Origin: Rhodococcus sp. AW25M09
Lineage (GTDB): Bacteria > Actinomycetota > Actinomycetes > Mycobacteriales > Mycobacteriaceae
Direction of reading: 5' to 3'
Assembly (NCBI RefSeq): GCF_000333955.1
Contig: NZ_CAPS01000020.1
Span: forward strand, 26,570-90,569
Length of the DNA: 64,000 nt
Shown: in pieces, positions 1-10,401 of the stretch
Numbering within the stretch: position 1 is the stretch's first letter
Layout of the letters: each line of letters opens with the position of its first letter
Program-made: the position numbers and the translations under genes
Notes under the pieces: generated by a model
What the model was told of the DNA's origin: nothing
Databases searched by the model: none
Seen by the model: the letters and a program-made list of their open reading frames with translations, nothing else

Positions 1-47
1 GGTGAGGTGCATCATGGAGTCACAGACCACACGACGAGGAGACGCAC

Positions 48-812
48 ATGACCGTCAAGATCGGTGTCCAGCTTCAGCCCCAGCACGCCCCTGACTACCA
101 GCTGATTCGCGATGCCGTGTTGCGCTCCGAGGATGCGGGCGTCGACATCGTCTTCAACTGGGATCACTTCTACCCTCTCTACGGCGATCTGGACGGTGCG
201 CATTTCGAGTGCTGGACGATGCTGGGCGCCTGGGCCGAGCAGACGTCGAACGTCGAGATCGGCGCACTCGTCACCGGCGGCGGCTACCGCAACCCGGACC
301 TGCTGGCCGATATGGCGCGCACCGTCGACCACATCAGTGGCGGACGGTTGATCCTCGGCATCGGTGCCGGCTGGAACGAGAAGGACTACGACAACTTCGG
401 CTACGAATTCGGCACAGCCGGCTCGCGTCTGGCACTGCTGAAGGAGAGCCTGGGCAGAATCAGACACCGCCTCGACGTCGGCAATCCGGCCCCCACCCGC
501 GACATCCCGATCCTCATCGGCGGCGGCGGTGAGAAGAAGACTCTGAAGATGGTGGCCGAGTACGCGCACATCTGGCACAGCTTCGCCGACCTCGAAGCCT
601 TGAAGCGAAAGTCCGAGATCCTCGCCGAGCACGGAACCACCGTCGGACGCGACGTCACGGGTATCACGCGATCGGTCTCGTGGCCGGGCGCGGACACCGC
701 CCAGGATTTCGTCGACGCCGGAGCCACCCTGTTCACCGTCGGCGTCAACGGTCCCGATTACGACCTGGCCGAGCTGGGCCAGGCCATCGCATGGCGGGAC
801 GCGAACAAGTAA
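48..812 (+). CDS. LLM-class F420-dependent oxidoreductase
   Basis: 254-residue luciferase-like monooxygenase-fold protein. It shows the family pattern: an N-terminal strand (KIGVQLQP), a central NWDHFYPL stretch, then GALVTGGGYRNPDLLADMARTVD and GRLILGIGAGWNEKDY, which in mycobacterial homologues form the F420 pocket. It is shorter than the usual 280-350 residues but has a clean start and end. The ATG follows GAGGAG at a good distance. Homologues are cytoplasmic oxidoreductases of mostly unknown substrate; F420 rather than FMN is inferred from the actinobacterial background. It stands alone ahead of the ABC transporter genes. Confidence 0.85.
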   Translation: MTVKIGVQLQPQHAPDYQLIRDAVLRSEDAGVDIVFNWDHFYPLYGDLDGAHFECWTMLGAWAEQTSNVEIGALVTGGGYRNPDLLADMARTVDHISGGRLILGIGAGWNEKDYDNFGYEFGTAGSRLALLKESLGRIRHRLDVGNPAPTRDIPILIGGGGEKKTLKMVAEYAHIWHSFADLEALKRKSEILAEHGTTVGRDVTGITRSVSWPGADTAQDFVDAGATLFTVGVNGPDYDLAELGQAIAWRDANK

Positions 813-885
813 GGGCAGGAGTGGAGCCTGCGGAACGACCAGTTACGCAACCCACTCCAGTTCGATGAGCGAAACCCTTGCGCGA

Positions 886-908
886 GGGCCGTTTGGGTGA
901 ACGGGCCC
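886..908 (+). terminator. Possible stem-loop terminator
   Basis: Arms GGGCCGTT and AACGGGCCC (one bulge) around a 6-nt loop, between the oxidoreductase and the ABC gene. No T-run follows, so termination is only suggested. Confidence 0.3.
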
Positions 909-930
909 CGGTCCGCTTAGGGTTTTGTTC

Positions 931-2739
931 ATGGTTGCCGTACGCGCTTCACGCGCGCTCGTGGTTCTCGTTCTCGGACTGTTGATGACCCTCACGCTCG
1001 CGGCGTGTGGCACGTCCTCCACCGGTGATCAGGCGGCTGCAGGTCCAACCGACCTGTGCTCCCCTCCGGGAGTGAACAGTGCGTCGTCCACGCCGACGAA
1101 CTTCGACGCCGCGGCCGCTGCGGCGACGGAGGACAAGTACACGACGGCGAACGTCACTCCGCTGGACCGGATCGACACCGGCTCCCTCGGATTGGCGACG
1201 CCGGGCGTGCTGACCGTCGGCACCTTGTCCGACGCACCGCCGAGTATCTGCCTCGACTCGTCGGGCCGGTACACCGGCTACGACAACGAACTGTTGAAGG
1301 CCGTCGCCGCGAAACTGGGCCTGCAGATCAACTTCTCGGGCACCGAGTTCTCGGGTTTGCTCGCGCAGGTTGCCGGCCGCCGCTTCGACGTCGGATCGTC
1401 CTCGATCACGACGACGGACGAGCGCCGGAACACCGTCGGGTTCACCAACGGATACGACTTCGGTTACTTCTCCCTCGTCGCGACCGCGGGCGGTCCCATC
1501 ACCAGATTCGAGGATCTGAACGCGGGCACCAGGATCGGCGTCGTGCAGGGCACCGTGCAGGACGATTACGTGGTGAACACGCTCGGTCTCGATCCGGTGA
1601 AGTTCCCCGATTACAACACCGCGTACGCGAATCTGCGGACCGGTCAGATCGACGCCTGGGTCGCACCGTCGCAGCAGGCCGAAGGCTTGGTCAAGGCCGA
1701 GGACGGTACCGCGATCACGCAGAACACGTTCTCGCTGAACAACTTCATCGGCTGGGCCGTTGCACGCGAGAATCAGCCGCTGATCGACGCGCTGAACTCC
1801 GGGCTCGACGCGGTGATCGAAGACGGCACCTGGGCGACGCTGTACTCCGACTGGGTACCGCGCGAATTGCCCGACGGTTTCGAGCCGGGCAGCAAGGCCG
1901 CTCCCGCACCCGAGCTTCCCGACTTCGCTGCCATCGCCGCCCAGAACGCCACGAACGCACCCGAAGCCGTTGCCAACCAGCCGAAATCCACGCTGGCGCA
2001 GCTGGGCGACACGTTCTTCGACTGGTCGCTGTACAAGTCGTCCATCCCGGACCTGTTGAAGGTGGGTCTGCCGAACACTCTGATTCTGGCGTTGGCGTCG
2101 GGCATCATCGGTACGGTCCTGGGCATGCTGCTGGCATTGGCCGGCCTGTCGCGGACGCGCTGGCTGCGATGGCCCGCCCGCGTCTACACCGACATCTTCC
2201 GCGGACTGCCCGCGGTCGTCGTCATCCTGATCATCGGACTCGGTATCGGTCCGGTGGTGCAAAGCCTGACCGGTGGTAATCCGTACTGGCTCGGTGCCGG
2301 CGCACTCTCACTGCTCGCCGCGGCGTACATCGGTGAGATCTTCCGCTCCGGCATCCAGAGCGTCGAGGCCGGACAGATGGAAGCCGCCCGGGCACTGGGC
2401 TTCAGCCGTCGTCGCTCGATGAACCTGGTGGTCGTTCCGCAGGGTGTCAGACGCGTGCTGCCGGCGCTGATGAACCAGCTCATCTCCCTGATCAAGGACT
2501 CGTCGCTGATCTACTTCCTCGGCTTGCTGGCCACTCAACGTGAGCTGTTCGCCGTCGGCCGAGATCTCAACGCGCAGACCGGAAATCTGTCTCCGCTCGT
2601 GGCGGCCGGACTGTTCTACCTGGTGTTGACCGTGCCACTCACCCATCTCGTGAACTACATCGACAAGCGATTGCGCACCGGGAAGTCCGAGCAGACGCTG
2701 GACCCGGTCGAGCAGGCCACCGTCGTGGAAAGAGGCTGA
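931..2739 (+). CDS. Fused amino-acid ABC transporter substrate-binding lipoprotein and permease
   Basis: 602 residues when started at the ATG at 931; an in-frame TTG lies 6 nt upstream. The N-terminus is a lipoprotein signal with lipobox LAAC, so the receptor domain is anchored outside the membrane. Residues about 90-310 form a polar amino-acid binding domain ([36 protein letters not shown]). From about residue 375 a HisM/GlnP-type permease follows, with several membrane segments and the EAA loop [16 protein letters not shown]. The two parts are normally separate genes; fusions of this order are known in Actinobacteria and Firmicutes. TAGGGT seven nt upstream of the ATG could be a -10 for a leaderless mRNA. 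It is followed after one base by its ATPase gene. Confidence 0.9.
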   Translation: MVAVRASRALVVLVLGLLMTLTLAACGTSSTGDQAAAGPTDLCSPPGVNSASSTPTNFDAAAAAATEDKYTTANVTPLDRIDTGSLGLATPGVLTVGTLSDAPPSICLDSSGRYTGYDNELLKAVAAKLGLQINFSGTEFSGLLAQVAGRRFDVGSSSITTTDERRNTVGFTNGYDFGYFSLVATAGGPITRFEDLNAGTRIGVVQGTVQDDYVVNTLGLDPVKFPDYNTAYANLRTGQIDAWVAPSQQAEGLVKAEDGTAITQNTFSLNNFIGWAVARENQPLIDALNSGLDAVIEDGTWATLYSDWVPRELPDGFEPGSKAAPAPELPDFAAIAAQNATNAPEAVANQPKSTLAQLGDTFFDWSLYKSSIPDLLKVGLPNTLILALASGIIGTVLGMLLALAGLSRTRWLRWPARVYTDIFRGLPAVVVILIIGLGIGPVVQSLTGGNPYWLGAGALSLLAAAYIGEIFRSGIQSVEAGQMEAARALGFSRRRSMNLVVVPQGVRRVLPALMNQLISLIKDSSLIYFLGLLATQRELFAVGRDLNAQTGNLSPLVAAGLFYLVLTVPLTHLVNYIDKRLRTGKSEQTLDPVEQATVVERG

Positions 2740-2740
2740 C

Positions 2741-3469
<729 letters not shown>

Positions 3470-3478
3470 CGGCCGCCC

Positions 3479-5125
3479 TCAGCCGGGTACCCGGTAGAGT
3501 CGCCAATCCGGTTGGTCGGCACCGGTGTTGGGCACCTCGAGGGCCAGCGGATAGAGCTCGGCACCGTTGTCGTAGATCGTCGGATATCGGCGGTTGATCG
3601 CGTCCGATACCCCGCGACCCTCGTTGGGCACCGTCAACAGGTACCGCACACCCGCGGGACCGGGGTCGTTGAGGATCTCGGTGAAGTCCAGATCGGACGG
3701 GATCACGAAACGCGTCGGGTGTGCCGACGCGGCTACGACGGCGAACCCGTACACGGTATCGACCAGTATCGAACCGTCGGGAAGATCCTGACTGTCGAGA
3801 TACGCCGCCAGTTCGCGTTCGGTGGAGAAGGAATCGATGATGCGCCGCGCCGTCGACGCGTCCACGTCGTCGGCCGAGGGATCCTCGTCGAGGAGGTAGC
3901 CGAGCGCGTACTGCTGACTGGACAATGACGGCTGTAGCATCGCCCATCCGGTCACGGGAACAGCGAGCACACAGAGCGACACCGCCGCCAGTGCCATTGT
4001 CGGGCGTAAGGGCGGCAGCACCAGGCGACGCCTGCGGAATGCGCCGGCCCGCCTGGTGGGCCGGTCTCCTGCAGCCGGAAACAGGTGCACCACAACAATC
4101 GCCGCCAGGGGCACCGCACAGATGAAGAACCTCAGGAAGCCGAATGTCGAGCCGACGATGTAGCTCGCGGCCTGGAATGCCAACACTCCACCGAAAAGCA
4201 GGGGTGCCACCACGAATTGGAGGTCTCGACGACGCAGCGCGAGTACCACGGCGAGCGGCAGCGTCACCAGCAGCGTCGGCCCCAACGCGACGAAGGCACC
4301 GAGCGAGAACAGGACGGTGCTCTGCAGATCTCCGCCGGCCCCGCCGGATTGCGTCAGGATCGCGGCGTTGCCGTAGCTCGAGGACAGCTGGGCGAGCGCC
4401 TCGCCGGTGATCAACCAACTCGTGCCGATCCACACCAGGAACATCGCCGTCCCAGGTCCGGCGATGAGGACAGCATCGAGAACAGCTCTGCGCCGCATGC
4501 TTTTCCAGTGTTTCCGACCCCGGCGCAATCCGGTGACGACGGCCACCAGCACTGCGGCGAGGGCTATCGGGACGACGCCCTCGTAGCGGCACAGGAACGC
4601 CAGACCCAGAGCGATGCCGGCCAGCACCAGATCGTGGACGTCGTCGGAGTCCACCCAGCGGATCAGTCGTCGCACGGCCCAGCAGAGGAAGAACAGGAAG
4701 CCGGCCTCGCTCATGCCGTTGGCTCCGTAGAAGACGATCATCGGGTTGATCGCGAACACCGCCGTGATCAGCACGCTGTAGCGTCCGGGCAGTCCACGGT
4801 CTCGACAGATCCCGTGAATCATCACCACGGCACCGGCCATGAACACCACCGACACCGTGATACCCGAGACGTTCCAGCGGGTGATCGACGGCCACCACGA
4901 CGCGAAGGCGACCATGGGTAACTGCGCCAGGGCGGTCAACGGCGTGAAGATGAAGCCGATCGCCGACACGTGCGGATCACGACTGAGCAACACCGCCTGC
5001 GCCGCCGAGGTCCGCGACAACGCGTCGCCCAAGAGGTAACCGAAACGTAGGCTCAGCGTCAGTCCCACCGCCAGGTAACCCACCACGGCACTTCCGAACA
5101 CCACCCATGGTGCGCGCACGCTCAT
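3479..5125 (-). CDS. GT-C-fold membrane glycosyltransferase-like protein
   Basis: 548 residues from the ATG at 5125, which overlaps the upstream GT2 stop as ATGA. The N-terminal region has many hydrophobic segments with short loops, typical of GT39/GT83-like lipid-linked sugar transferases. Loop features such as YGANGMSEAGFLFF and CRYEGVVPIAL match the 'SEAxxxF' and 'RYEG' motifs of bacterial ArnT-like families. The last about 130 residues are soluble and predicted outside the membrane. As the last gene of a four-gene exopolysaccharide operon it probably adds a sugar or other group to the polymer from a polyprenyl carrier; donor and acceptor are unknown. Codons before 5125 in the same frame lack coding character, so a longer form is rejected. 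Confidence 0.75.
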   Translation of the reverse strand: MSVRAPWVVFGSAVVGYLAVGLTLSLRFGYLLGDALSRTSAAQAVLLSRDPHVSAIGFIFTPLTALAQLPMVAFASWWPSITRWNVSGITVSVVFMAGAVVMIHGICRDRGLPGRYSVLITAVFAINPMIVFYGANGMSEAGFLFFLCWAVRRLIRWVDSDDVHDLVLAGIALGLAFLCRYEGVVPIALAAVLVAVVTGLRRGRKHWKSMRRRAVLDAVLIAGPGTAMFLVWIGTSWLITGEALAQLSSSYGNAAILTQSGGAGGDLQSTVLFSLGAFVALGPTLLVTLPLAVVLALRRRDLQFVVAPLLFGGVLAFQAASYIVGSTFGFLRFFICAVPLAAIVVVHLFPAAGDRPTRRAGAFRRRRLVLPPLRPTMALAAVSLCVLAVPVTGWAMLQPSLSSQQYALGYLLDEDPSADDVDASTARRIIDSFSTERELAAYLDSQDLPDGSILVDTVYGFAVVAASAHPTRFVIPSDLDFTEILNDPGPAGVRYLLTVPNEGRGVSDAINRRYPTIYDNGAELYPLALEVPNTGADQPDWRLYRVPG

Positions 5126-6630
5126 GAGCTCTTCTCCTCGCTGGGCTCGGCAGCAGCAGCGGGGCCGGACAGTCCGTGGAACGTTTTCTCCCAGTAGGAG
5201 GGATTGCGGACGAGCTGCCAACACCCCTTGATGGACGCCACACTCATCATCACCCAGTACAGCGGCATCGTCAGGCTCGGAACGAGCAGGTAGGCGTTGT
5301 CACTCTCGCGACTGGCGATCAGATACATGTAGACGGTGGCGATATTGCCGACCACCAGCGACAACAACGAGAAGTAGTAGATGTAGGGCGGAAACAGCTC
5401 GGCGATCAGATCCGGCTGGCCGAGAATCCACGCGGCAGTGGTGAACCAGAAGATCATGTTGATGCACGCGGTGATCGGTGTCCCGGCGAGAAGCAACGTG
5501 AAGCGATAGGTACCGACCGGCCCGAGAGCACGGACAGTCACCATCGGCCTGCGCATGTGCACCAGCCAGGTCTGCAGATATCCCTTGTACCAACGTGATC
5601 GCTGGCGAACCCAGTTGATCGGATCACTGTTGGCCTCCTCGAGGGTCGTCGAATCCAGCACGGCCGTCGAGTAGCCCGAGGCTGCGATGCGCACTCCGAG
5701 GTCTGCATCCTCGGTGACGTTGAATCCATCCCAGGCACCGACTTCGTCGATCACGTCGCGGCGAAGATGATTGGAGGTTCCGCCCAGCGGGATCGGTGAG
5801 GTGCTGGCCATCAACCCCGGTAGCAGGTACCCGAACCACAGGGCGTAGTCCGCGGTGAACCAGCCGGTCAGCAAATTCTGAGAACCGTTGTGGAAGGCCA
5901 GCTTCGCCTGCACACACGCCACGGTGTCCGGTAACCGCTCGAAGGCGGCCACGACGCGCCGTAGTTGTAGCTTCTCGGGCAGGTCCTCGGCATCGAAGAT
6001 CGTCACGATCGTTCCGGTGGCGAAATGCAGTCCGTAATTGCACGCCTTCGGCTTCGTCCGGGGGTCACCGGCAGGCACCAGAACCACGTCCACGAGATCG
6101 CTGACGCCGCTGCGCGCCGCGGCCTCGATGGTCACCTCGTCGTCTTCCTCGAGCAAGAGAAGGACCTGTAGTTTGTCGGCGGGATAGTCCAGGCCGGTCA
6201 TCGCCGCGATGAGATCACCGACCACCTCGGGCTCGTCGTACGCCGGAACCAGAATCGTGTACAGCGGCAACCGATCATCAGGGATTGCCAAGGCTTCCCC
6301 GTCGGTCACCGTCACGATCGCCGAGGCGTCCAGACCACGAGAGAACAGCAGCACGCGGTCGATCATCGCCAAGAGATATCCGAAGGTGCAGACCACGGTG
6401 ACCACCAGCAGCGTCCCGACGGGAGCAACGATCGCACACGCCAGCAGCAGCAGGACGCTGCCGATAGCCGTGTACTTCTGCCACGGCACGAACGCAACAG
6501 CCGCCGATGCCAACGGGTTTCGAACGGCCAGGCCGTTGATGGCGTCGTCGAGTGCAGCGGCTCGAAACTGCTCGGTCTCCGTGCCGACCCGCGGGGGCGG
6601 CGGCCGCCTGCCTGCCGGAGTCTCGGTCAT
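5122..6630 (-). CDS. BcsA-like processive family 2 glycosyltransferase
   Basis: 502 residues from the ATG at 6630, coupled by ATGA to the gene before and the gene after. Two membrane segments come first, then a GT-A domain with LYTILVPAYDEPEVV, acidic pairs (EEDDE, DAED), the acceptor motif TED (NVTEDADLG) and QRSRW near the interface helix. TED plus QxxRW is the hallmark of processive beta-glycan synthases such as cellulose, hyaluronan and chitin synthases. Membrane segments follow. There is no PilZ domain after them (the chain ends with a short Ala/Glu tail), so direct c-di-GMP activation as in BcsA is not expected. The adjacent BcsB-like gene argues for a cellulose-like or mannan-like polymer, but the sugar is not determined. 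Confidence 0.85.
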   Translation of the reverse strand: MTETPAGRRPPPPRVGTETEQFRAAALDDAINGLAVRNPLASAAVAFVPWQKYTAIGSVLLLLACAIVAPVGTLLVVTVVCTFGYLLAMIDRVLLFSRGLDASAIVTVTDGEALAIPDDRLPLYTILVPAYDEPEVVGDLIAAMTGLDYPADKLQVLLLLEEDDEVTIEAAARSGVSDLVDVVLVPAGDPRTKPKACNYGLHFATGTIVTIFDAEDLPEKLQLRRVVAAFERLPDTVACVQAKLAFHNGSQNLLTGWFTADYALWFGYLLPGLMASTSPIPLGGTSNHLRRDVIDEVGAWDGFNVTEDADLGVRIAASGYSTAVLDSTTLEEANSDPINWVRQRSRWYKGYLQTWLVHMRRPMVTVRALGPVGTYRFTLLLAGTPITACINMIFWFTTAAWILGQPDLIAELFPPYIYYFSLLSLVVGNIATVYMYLIASRESDNAYLLVPSLTMPLYWVMMSVASIKGCWQLVRNPSYWEKTFHGLSGPAAAAEPSEEKSS

Positions 6631-8135
6631 GGAGTCGAGCCGTTCGTCGGTGCCCACTGCGCTCGAACGAGTCCGGTCCCGAAACTGGTCAAGAGCTCCC
6701 GGTCCTTGTACTCCGGATCGTCGTCGACGGAAATCGCATTTCCGCGCAGGAAAGTACCGATCGCAGTACCCAGATTGGAGGCCATCGAGGGCATCGGTTG
6801 CGGAAAGTCTGCATCGGCATCGTGATTGTCGACGCTGATGATCGTCACTCGTTGCACCACATCGCCACGCTGCCAATGGAATACCACTTTGGTCCAGGTC
6901 AGTAGCAACGCGTCACTGACGGAGGTGTACATCGTGCCCGTGATTCCGCGGCCGAGTTCGATGGTGAGCGGTCGACTCGTGCGAGTATCCGACAGACGGT
7001 AGAGCGTGCTCTCCGGGTAGACGTCCAGACTGGCGCGATTGGTGGTGGACAGCACGTCGACCACCACCGTCCGCGGCCTCGCGCGGATGTCCCACGCGGA
7101 ATTGCCCTCGTCGGCACGCATCGTCTGCCGAATCAGAGTCGCCTTGGATCCGAAGAACGAACGAACCCAATCGAATTCCTGGATCCCCGTTCGGCTGAAA
7201 CCGACCGGGGCCAGAAGGGGTGTCGATACCGGCCCCGGTGGCCCCGCCGCCATCGATACTTCCGGACGGCTGGGCAGTGGAATGAAGAAAAGAATCAGTG
7301 CGGCGCCGATCGCGACGATCTTGGAACTCGGCGACCACTTGGCAGTCGGCACAGCGACACGTCGTGGCCGGCGCGCCTCGGTCCGGTCACGACGGGCCAC
7401 GACGTAGAAGGCCGCCCCGGTGACCGTTGCCGCTCCGACGGTCGGAACGAGCTGCAGCCAGACAATGCGGATCTGCGGCCACAGAATCAGCATGAGTGCT
7501 GCGAGGAAGAGCCCGGTCAGGACGGTGCATCCGAAACCGAACCAGCCACGCCGCCTCGTCCGGCCGACAGCAATAGCCCCGGCGATACCCGCCAGCAGCA
7601 CCAGCACCGCCGCGTAGGCGAGTCGGCCTCCGCCCAATCCGACAGCGACCATGCGATAGCCCAACGGACTCAACGCAAGCAGCAACAGCCATACCGACCA
7701 GAACCGGCCCACCGGCCGGAGCCCGAACATCAGAATTGCGCCACCGAAGAAGTAGGCCAATGCCGCAAGTACGTCCAAGTGTGAGAGCTCGTACTGGTCG
7801 GCGTACCGAGGCAGCCACAGCCCCTTGATCGCGATGGACGCCAGCAAGGCGATGCCGCCGACGATGTTGTCGGTCTGACGATCGTGAATCGGCAACTCGT
7901 CGGCCCTGCGCCGCGCAACGCCCTGCGCTGCAACGACGGCGAGGAGCGGTAGAACGAAGACATACGCCGTGATCGCTCCGGCGGCGGCCTCCCGCGCCAG
8001 CCGCACCCAGGTGGGGAAGAAAGCCAGCACGGCGCAGACGACGAGTACCACCCAGCGGAAGACCAGAATATCGACGGCACTTCGTGACTTCCGCCAACGC
8101 GTGAGGGGCCGCGTCTCCTCGGATCCTGCGGTCAT
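6627..8135 (-). CDS. Polytopic membrane protein with extracytoplasmic C-terminal domain, exopolysaccharide locus
   Basis: 502 residues. About 8-9 hydrophobic segments occupy residues 25-290, followed by a soluble region of about 200 residues starting near PLPSRPEVSMAAGPP that is probably extracytoplasmic. The segment around residues 85-165 (a conserved-looking DRQTDNIVGGIAL, then FGGAILMFGLRPVGRFW) recalls the topology of exosortase-like membrane proteins, but there is no candidate catalytic Cys with Arg/His, so I do not name it an exosortase. It begins with ATGA overlapping the BcsB-like gene and ends with ATGA overlapping the GT2 gene. A role in polymer export or modification is inferred only from this strict coupling. 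Confidence 0.6.
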   Translation of the reverse strand: MTAGSEETRPLTRWRKSRSAVDILVFRWVVLVVCAVLAFFPTWVRLAREAAAGAITAYVFVLPLLAVVAAQGVARRRADELPIHDRQTDNIVGGIALLASIAIKGLWLPRYADQYELSHLDVLAALAYFFGGAILMFGLRPVGRFWSVWLLLLALSPLGYRMVAVGLGGGRLAYAAVLVLLAGIAGAIAVGRTRRRGWFGFGCTVLTGLFLAALMLILWPQIRIVWLQLVPTVGAATVTGAAFYVVARRDRTEARRPRRVAVPTAKWSPSSKIVAIGAALILFFIPLPSRPEVSMAAGPPGPVSTPLLAPVGFSRTGIQEFDWVRSFFGSKATLIRQTMRADEGNSAWDIRARPRTVVVDVLSTTNRASLDVYPESTLYRLSDTRTSRPLTIELGRGITGTMYTSVSDALLLTWTKVVFHWQRGDVVQRVTIISVDNHDADADFPQPMPSMASNLGTAIGTFLRGNAISVDDDPEYKDRELLTSFGTGLVRAQWAPTNGSTP

Positions 8136-10114
8136 TCCGATCCGCTGCGCCGACTCGACTTACGCCGCGAACGAACCACGAACACGACCGCGGCCACGGC
8201 GGACGCCGCCAGCACCGCCAGACCGACTCGGACCAGGAGCACCGTCGACGAGTCGGACGATCCCGGGTCGGCCGCGGCTGCTGCATTGTCGGCACCCGAC
8301 AGCGCCGTGCTGGACAACGCCATCGGTTCGGTGCCCGGGGCGGCGAAGACGATGTCGCCACTGAGCCCGAACCAGCGCGCCGGATCGGCATCGAGCCAGG
8401 TGAGGATCGCGTCGAAACTGTCCGGCGTCGAGTTCCAGGATCCGACCAGAACGGCCTTGTTCTGCACAGAGGTCACCTGCAGGGTCGCGTACGGCGCAGC
8501 GGTGTCCACTGTCAGTTCGGTGGCACCGTCGGCAGCGGGGTCGGTGATCCGGAAGGTCGTCTCGTCCACCGAGGAAAGCGGCAGCGTCACCCCGTCGGGG
8601 AGGTCCGCCGTCGGGGCGATCACCACTGCGGGCGCAGAACCGTCGAGCGCCTGATCCATCGACACGACCTCGGGCACGAGCGGCCGGCTCGACAGCCGTT
8701 GCAGACCGGTCGCCACGGTGACCGCTCTGACGGCTCCGGCGTAGGACTCGTCGGCCAGCGCGATGTCGAATTGCGGCATCAGCGCCTGCGGCATCGATCC
8801 GAGTCCCAGTGGGGCGGGTATCGACGAGTCGGCCGATCGTACGACTGTCGTACCGTTCACGGTCACCGTCGACTCCGCTGTGGCAGCGCAACCAGTGCTC
8901 GTACTTGCGGGATGATCGACGGAGATGTCGAGCGTCGCGTTGCGAGCGAGGGCGGCATCCGGAATGTCGATCCAGCGGTCGAGTCGACCGGTGTCGTCGG
9001 CCTGCCAGACCGCGAGCGGGCTCCCGTTCATGCTGGCCCGCACCGATCCGCTGCCGGGGGTGTAGCTACCGATCACGTGCACCGACAGGTTCGACGCCGA
9101 ACGGCCGAGCTGCGTCTGATCGATGGAGACAGCGGCTGTGGCGGTCGCCGAGCCCGAACCGGTCACAGTGCCGATACCGAGTTGGTCGAGCGTGACCGAA
9201 TCGGGTGCAACCTGGGCATTCGGTGCGGACGGACCGGCCGTCGCTGCGGTAGCGACGGCGATAGCGGCGAGATTGCTCGTGATCAGACGGGCCTGATCGG
9301 TCAGTGCGGATCCCGAACCGGTGAGGTACAGCCGCGGCGGAGCCGGTTCCACCGGATAGATCAATTCGGCACCGGCATCGCTGTTCGTCGACAGCACTAC
9401 CGATCGCTCGAACGGTCCGTCCGGGGCGGCCCCCTGCAATTCACTGTCCGGCCGTACCTGCACCTGGACCGTCTGCGAACCGTAGTGATGCACTACCGAC
9501 GTCGCGACTGTGGTTGCTGCGCTGATCGTTTCCCGATCAGGCTCGGCCGGAACGAACACCGTCAGCGTGCGCAACAGGGCCGGCAGGAATTCCGCGATGG
9601 TGGCGGGCACAGTCGGCTGCCCTCGATACTCGACCGTCGCGTCGATCAGTCGCAGCGCATCGGACTGCAGGTCAGCGCAATACCGATCGTCGGGTATCAG
9701 CGATGGGATCAGATCGATTCCGATCACCCCGTCGACGGTCTGTGCCGAGTCCAGTGGAATCGACACCGGTGTGGTGGGCGCGGCGTCGTCCAGGGGAATT
9801 CGGGTGATGGGTCGACCGTCCGATTCGACGTCGACCCACCCGCGGTCGACCCAGGCCGGAGTGGTGATCATCGCAGTCAACGACGATGGCACCGTGCCGG
9901 CCGGAGCCGGCACGGTCAACCGGGTGCGCGGGCCGGCCAGGTCGATGGTCGTGGACTCACCGAGACCCAACTCCGCGAAGGTGAATCGATCCGACTCGGC
10001 GGCGTCCACTGCTGATGGCTGCTGATCGTTTGGCTGCGCCGAGGCAACTGCAGCAGACATCAGTACCGGAATTACGGCCAACACCGCAGTCGAGGCAACA
10101 CGCACGATTCGCAT
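8132..10114 (-). CDS. BcsB-like cellulose-synthase accessory protein
   Basis: 660 residues from the ATG at 10114, with a signal peptide (MRIVRVASTAVLAVIPVLM to SAAVASA). It has two repeats of beta-rich carbohydrate-binding and flavodoxin-like type: FTFAELGLGESTTIDLAGPR and later VTLDQLGIGTVTGSG each open a jelly-roll. A single membrane helix near the C-terminus (VLLVRVGLAVLAASAVAAVVF) is followed by an Arg/Lys/Ser tail. In BcsB this helix packs against BcsA and the extracellular domain guides the chain. Length is close to the 700-800 of proteobacterial BcsB. It is first in the operon. In-frame codons before 10114 reach 10264 but lack signal-peptide logic; GAAGG sits 14 nt before the chosen ATG. 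Confidence 0.75.
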   Translation of the reverse strand: MRIVRVASTAVLAVIPVLMSAAVASAQPNDQQPSAVDAAESDRFTFAELGLGESTTIDLAGPRTRLTVPAPAGTVPSSLTAMITTPAWVDRGWVDVESDGRPITRIPLDDAAPTTPVSIPLDSAQTVDGVIGIDLIPSLIPDDRYCADLQSDALRLIDATVEYRGQPTVPATIAEFLPALLRTLTVFVPAEPDRETISAATTVATSVVHHYGSQTVQVQVRPDSELQGAAPDGPFERSVVLSTNSDAGAELIYPVEPAPPRLYLTGSGSALTDQARLITSNLAAIAVATAATAGPSAPNAQVAPDSVTLDQLGIGTVTGSGSATATAAVSIDQTQLGRSASNLSVHVIGSYTPGSGSVRASMNGSPLAVWQADDTGRLDRWIDIPDAALARNATLDISVDHPASTSTGCAATAESTVTVNGTTVVRSADSSIPAPLGLGSMPQALMPQFDIALADESYAGAVRAVTVATGLQRLSSRPLVPEVVSMDQALDGSAPAVVIAPTADLPDGVTLPLSSVDETTFRITDPAADGATELTVDTAAPYATLQVTSVQNKAVLVGSWNSTPDSFDAILTWLDADPARWFGLSGDIVFAAPGTEPMALSSTALSGADNAAAAADPGSSDSSTVLLVRVGLAVLAASAVAAVVFVVRSRRKSSRRSGSE

Positions 10115-10401
10115 GGGAAATAGTCCAGCCTTCGATAAATGAAACGGAAACTCAGAGACTATCGCGCACTTCGGGAGCGCAGGCCCCCGGCTGCCGTCAC
10201 GTCGCATACGAAAATATGGAAACTCGGCCACTAACCGACTGTGAGACAGGATAATTGAATCCAATCAGCGGAGCGGTCGATGGGAATCCCAGTTGGCGGA
10301 TCAGGACCCGACGGAGCACCCTCGAACCGTGCAGATCAATTCTCGAGTCGTTCGATATTCGTAACTTCGAAAATGCGTGTTCCCGCGTCTAGCATTACGC
10401 G
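10115..10401. other. Divergent intergenic region between exopolysaccharide operon and GH5 gene
   Basis: 287 bases, clearly less GC-rich than the flanks, carrying both promoters. A short hairpin (GCGCTCCCGAAGTGCGC on the minus strand, about 10161-10180) lies in the leader of the BcsB-like gene. I could not match it to any riboswitch class. Confidence 0.5.

Noticed and set aside
6627..8135. Exosortase assignment for the membrane protein of the exopolysaccharide locus
   Set aside because: Topology is reminiscent but the catalytic Cys-Arg-His set is missing.
10115..10401. Riboswitch (for example c-di-GMP class) in the leader of the exopolysaccharide operon
   Set aside because: Only a short hairpin is visible; none of the conserved cores of known riboswitches could be placed.
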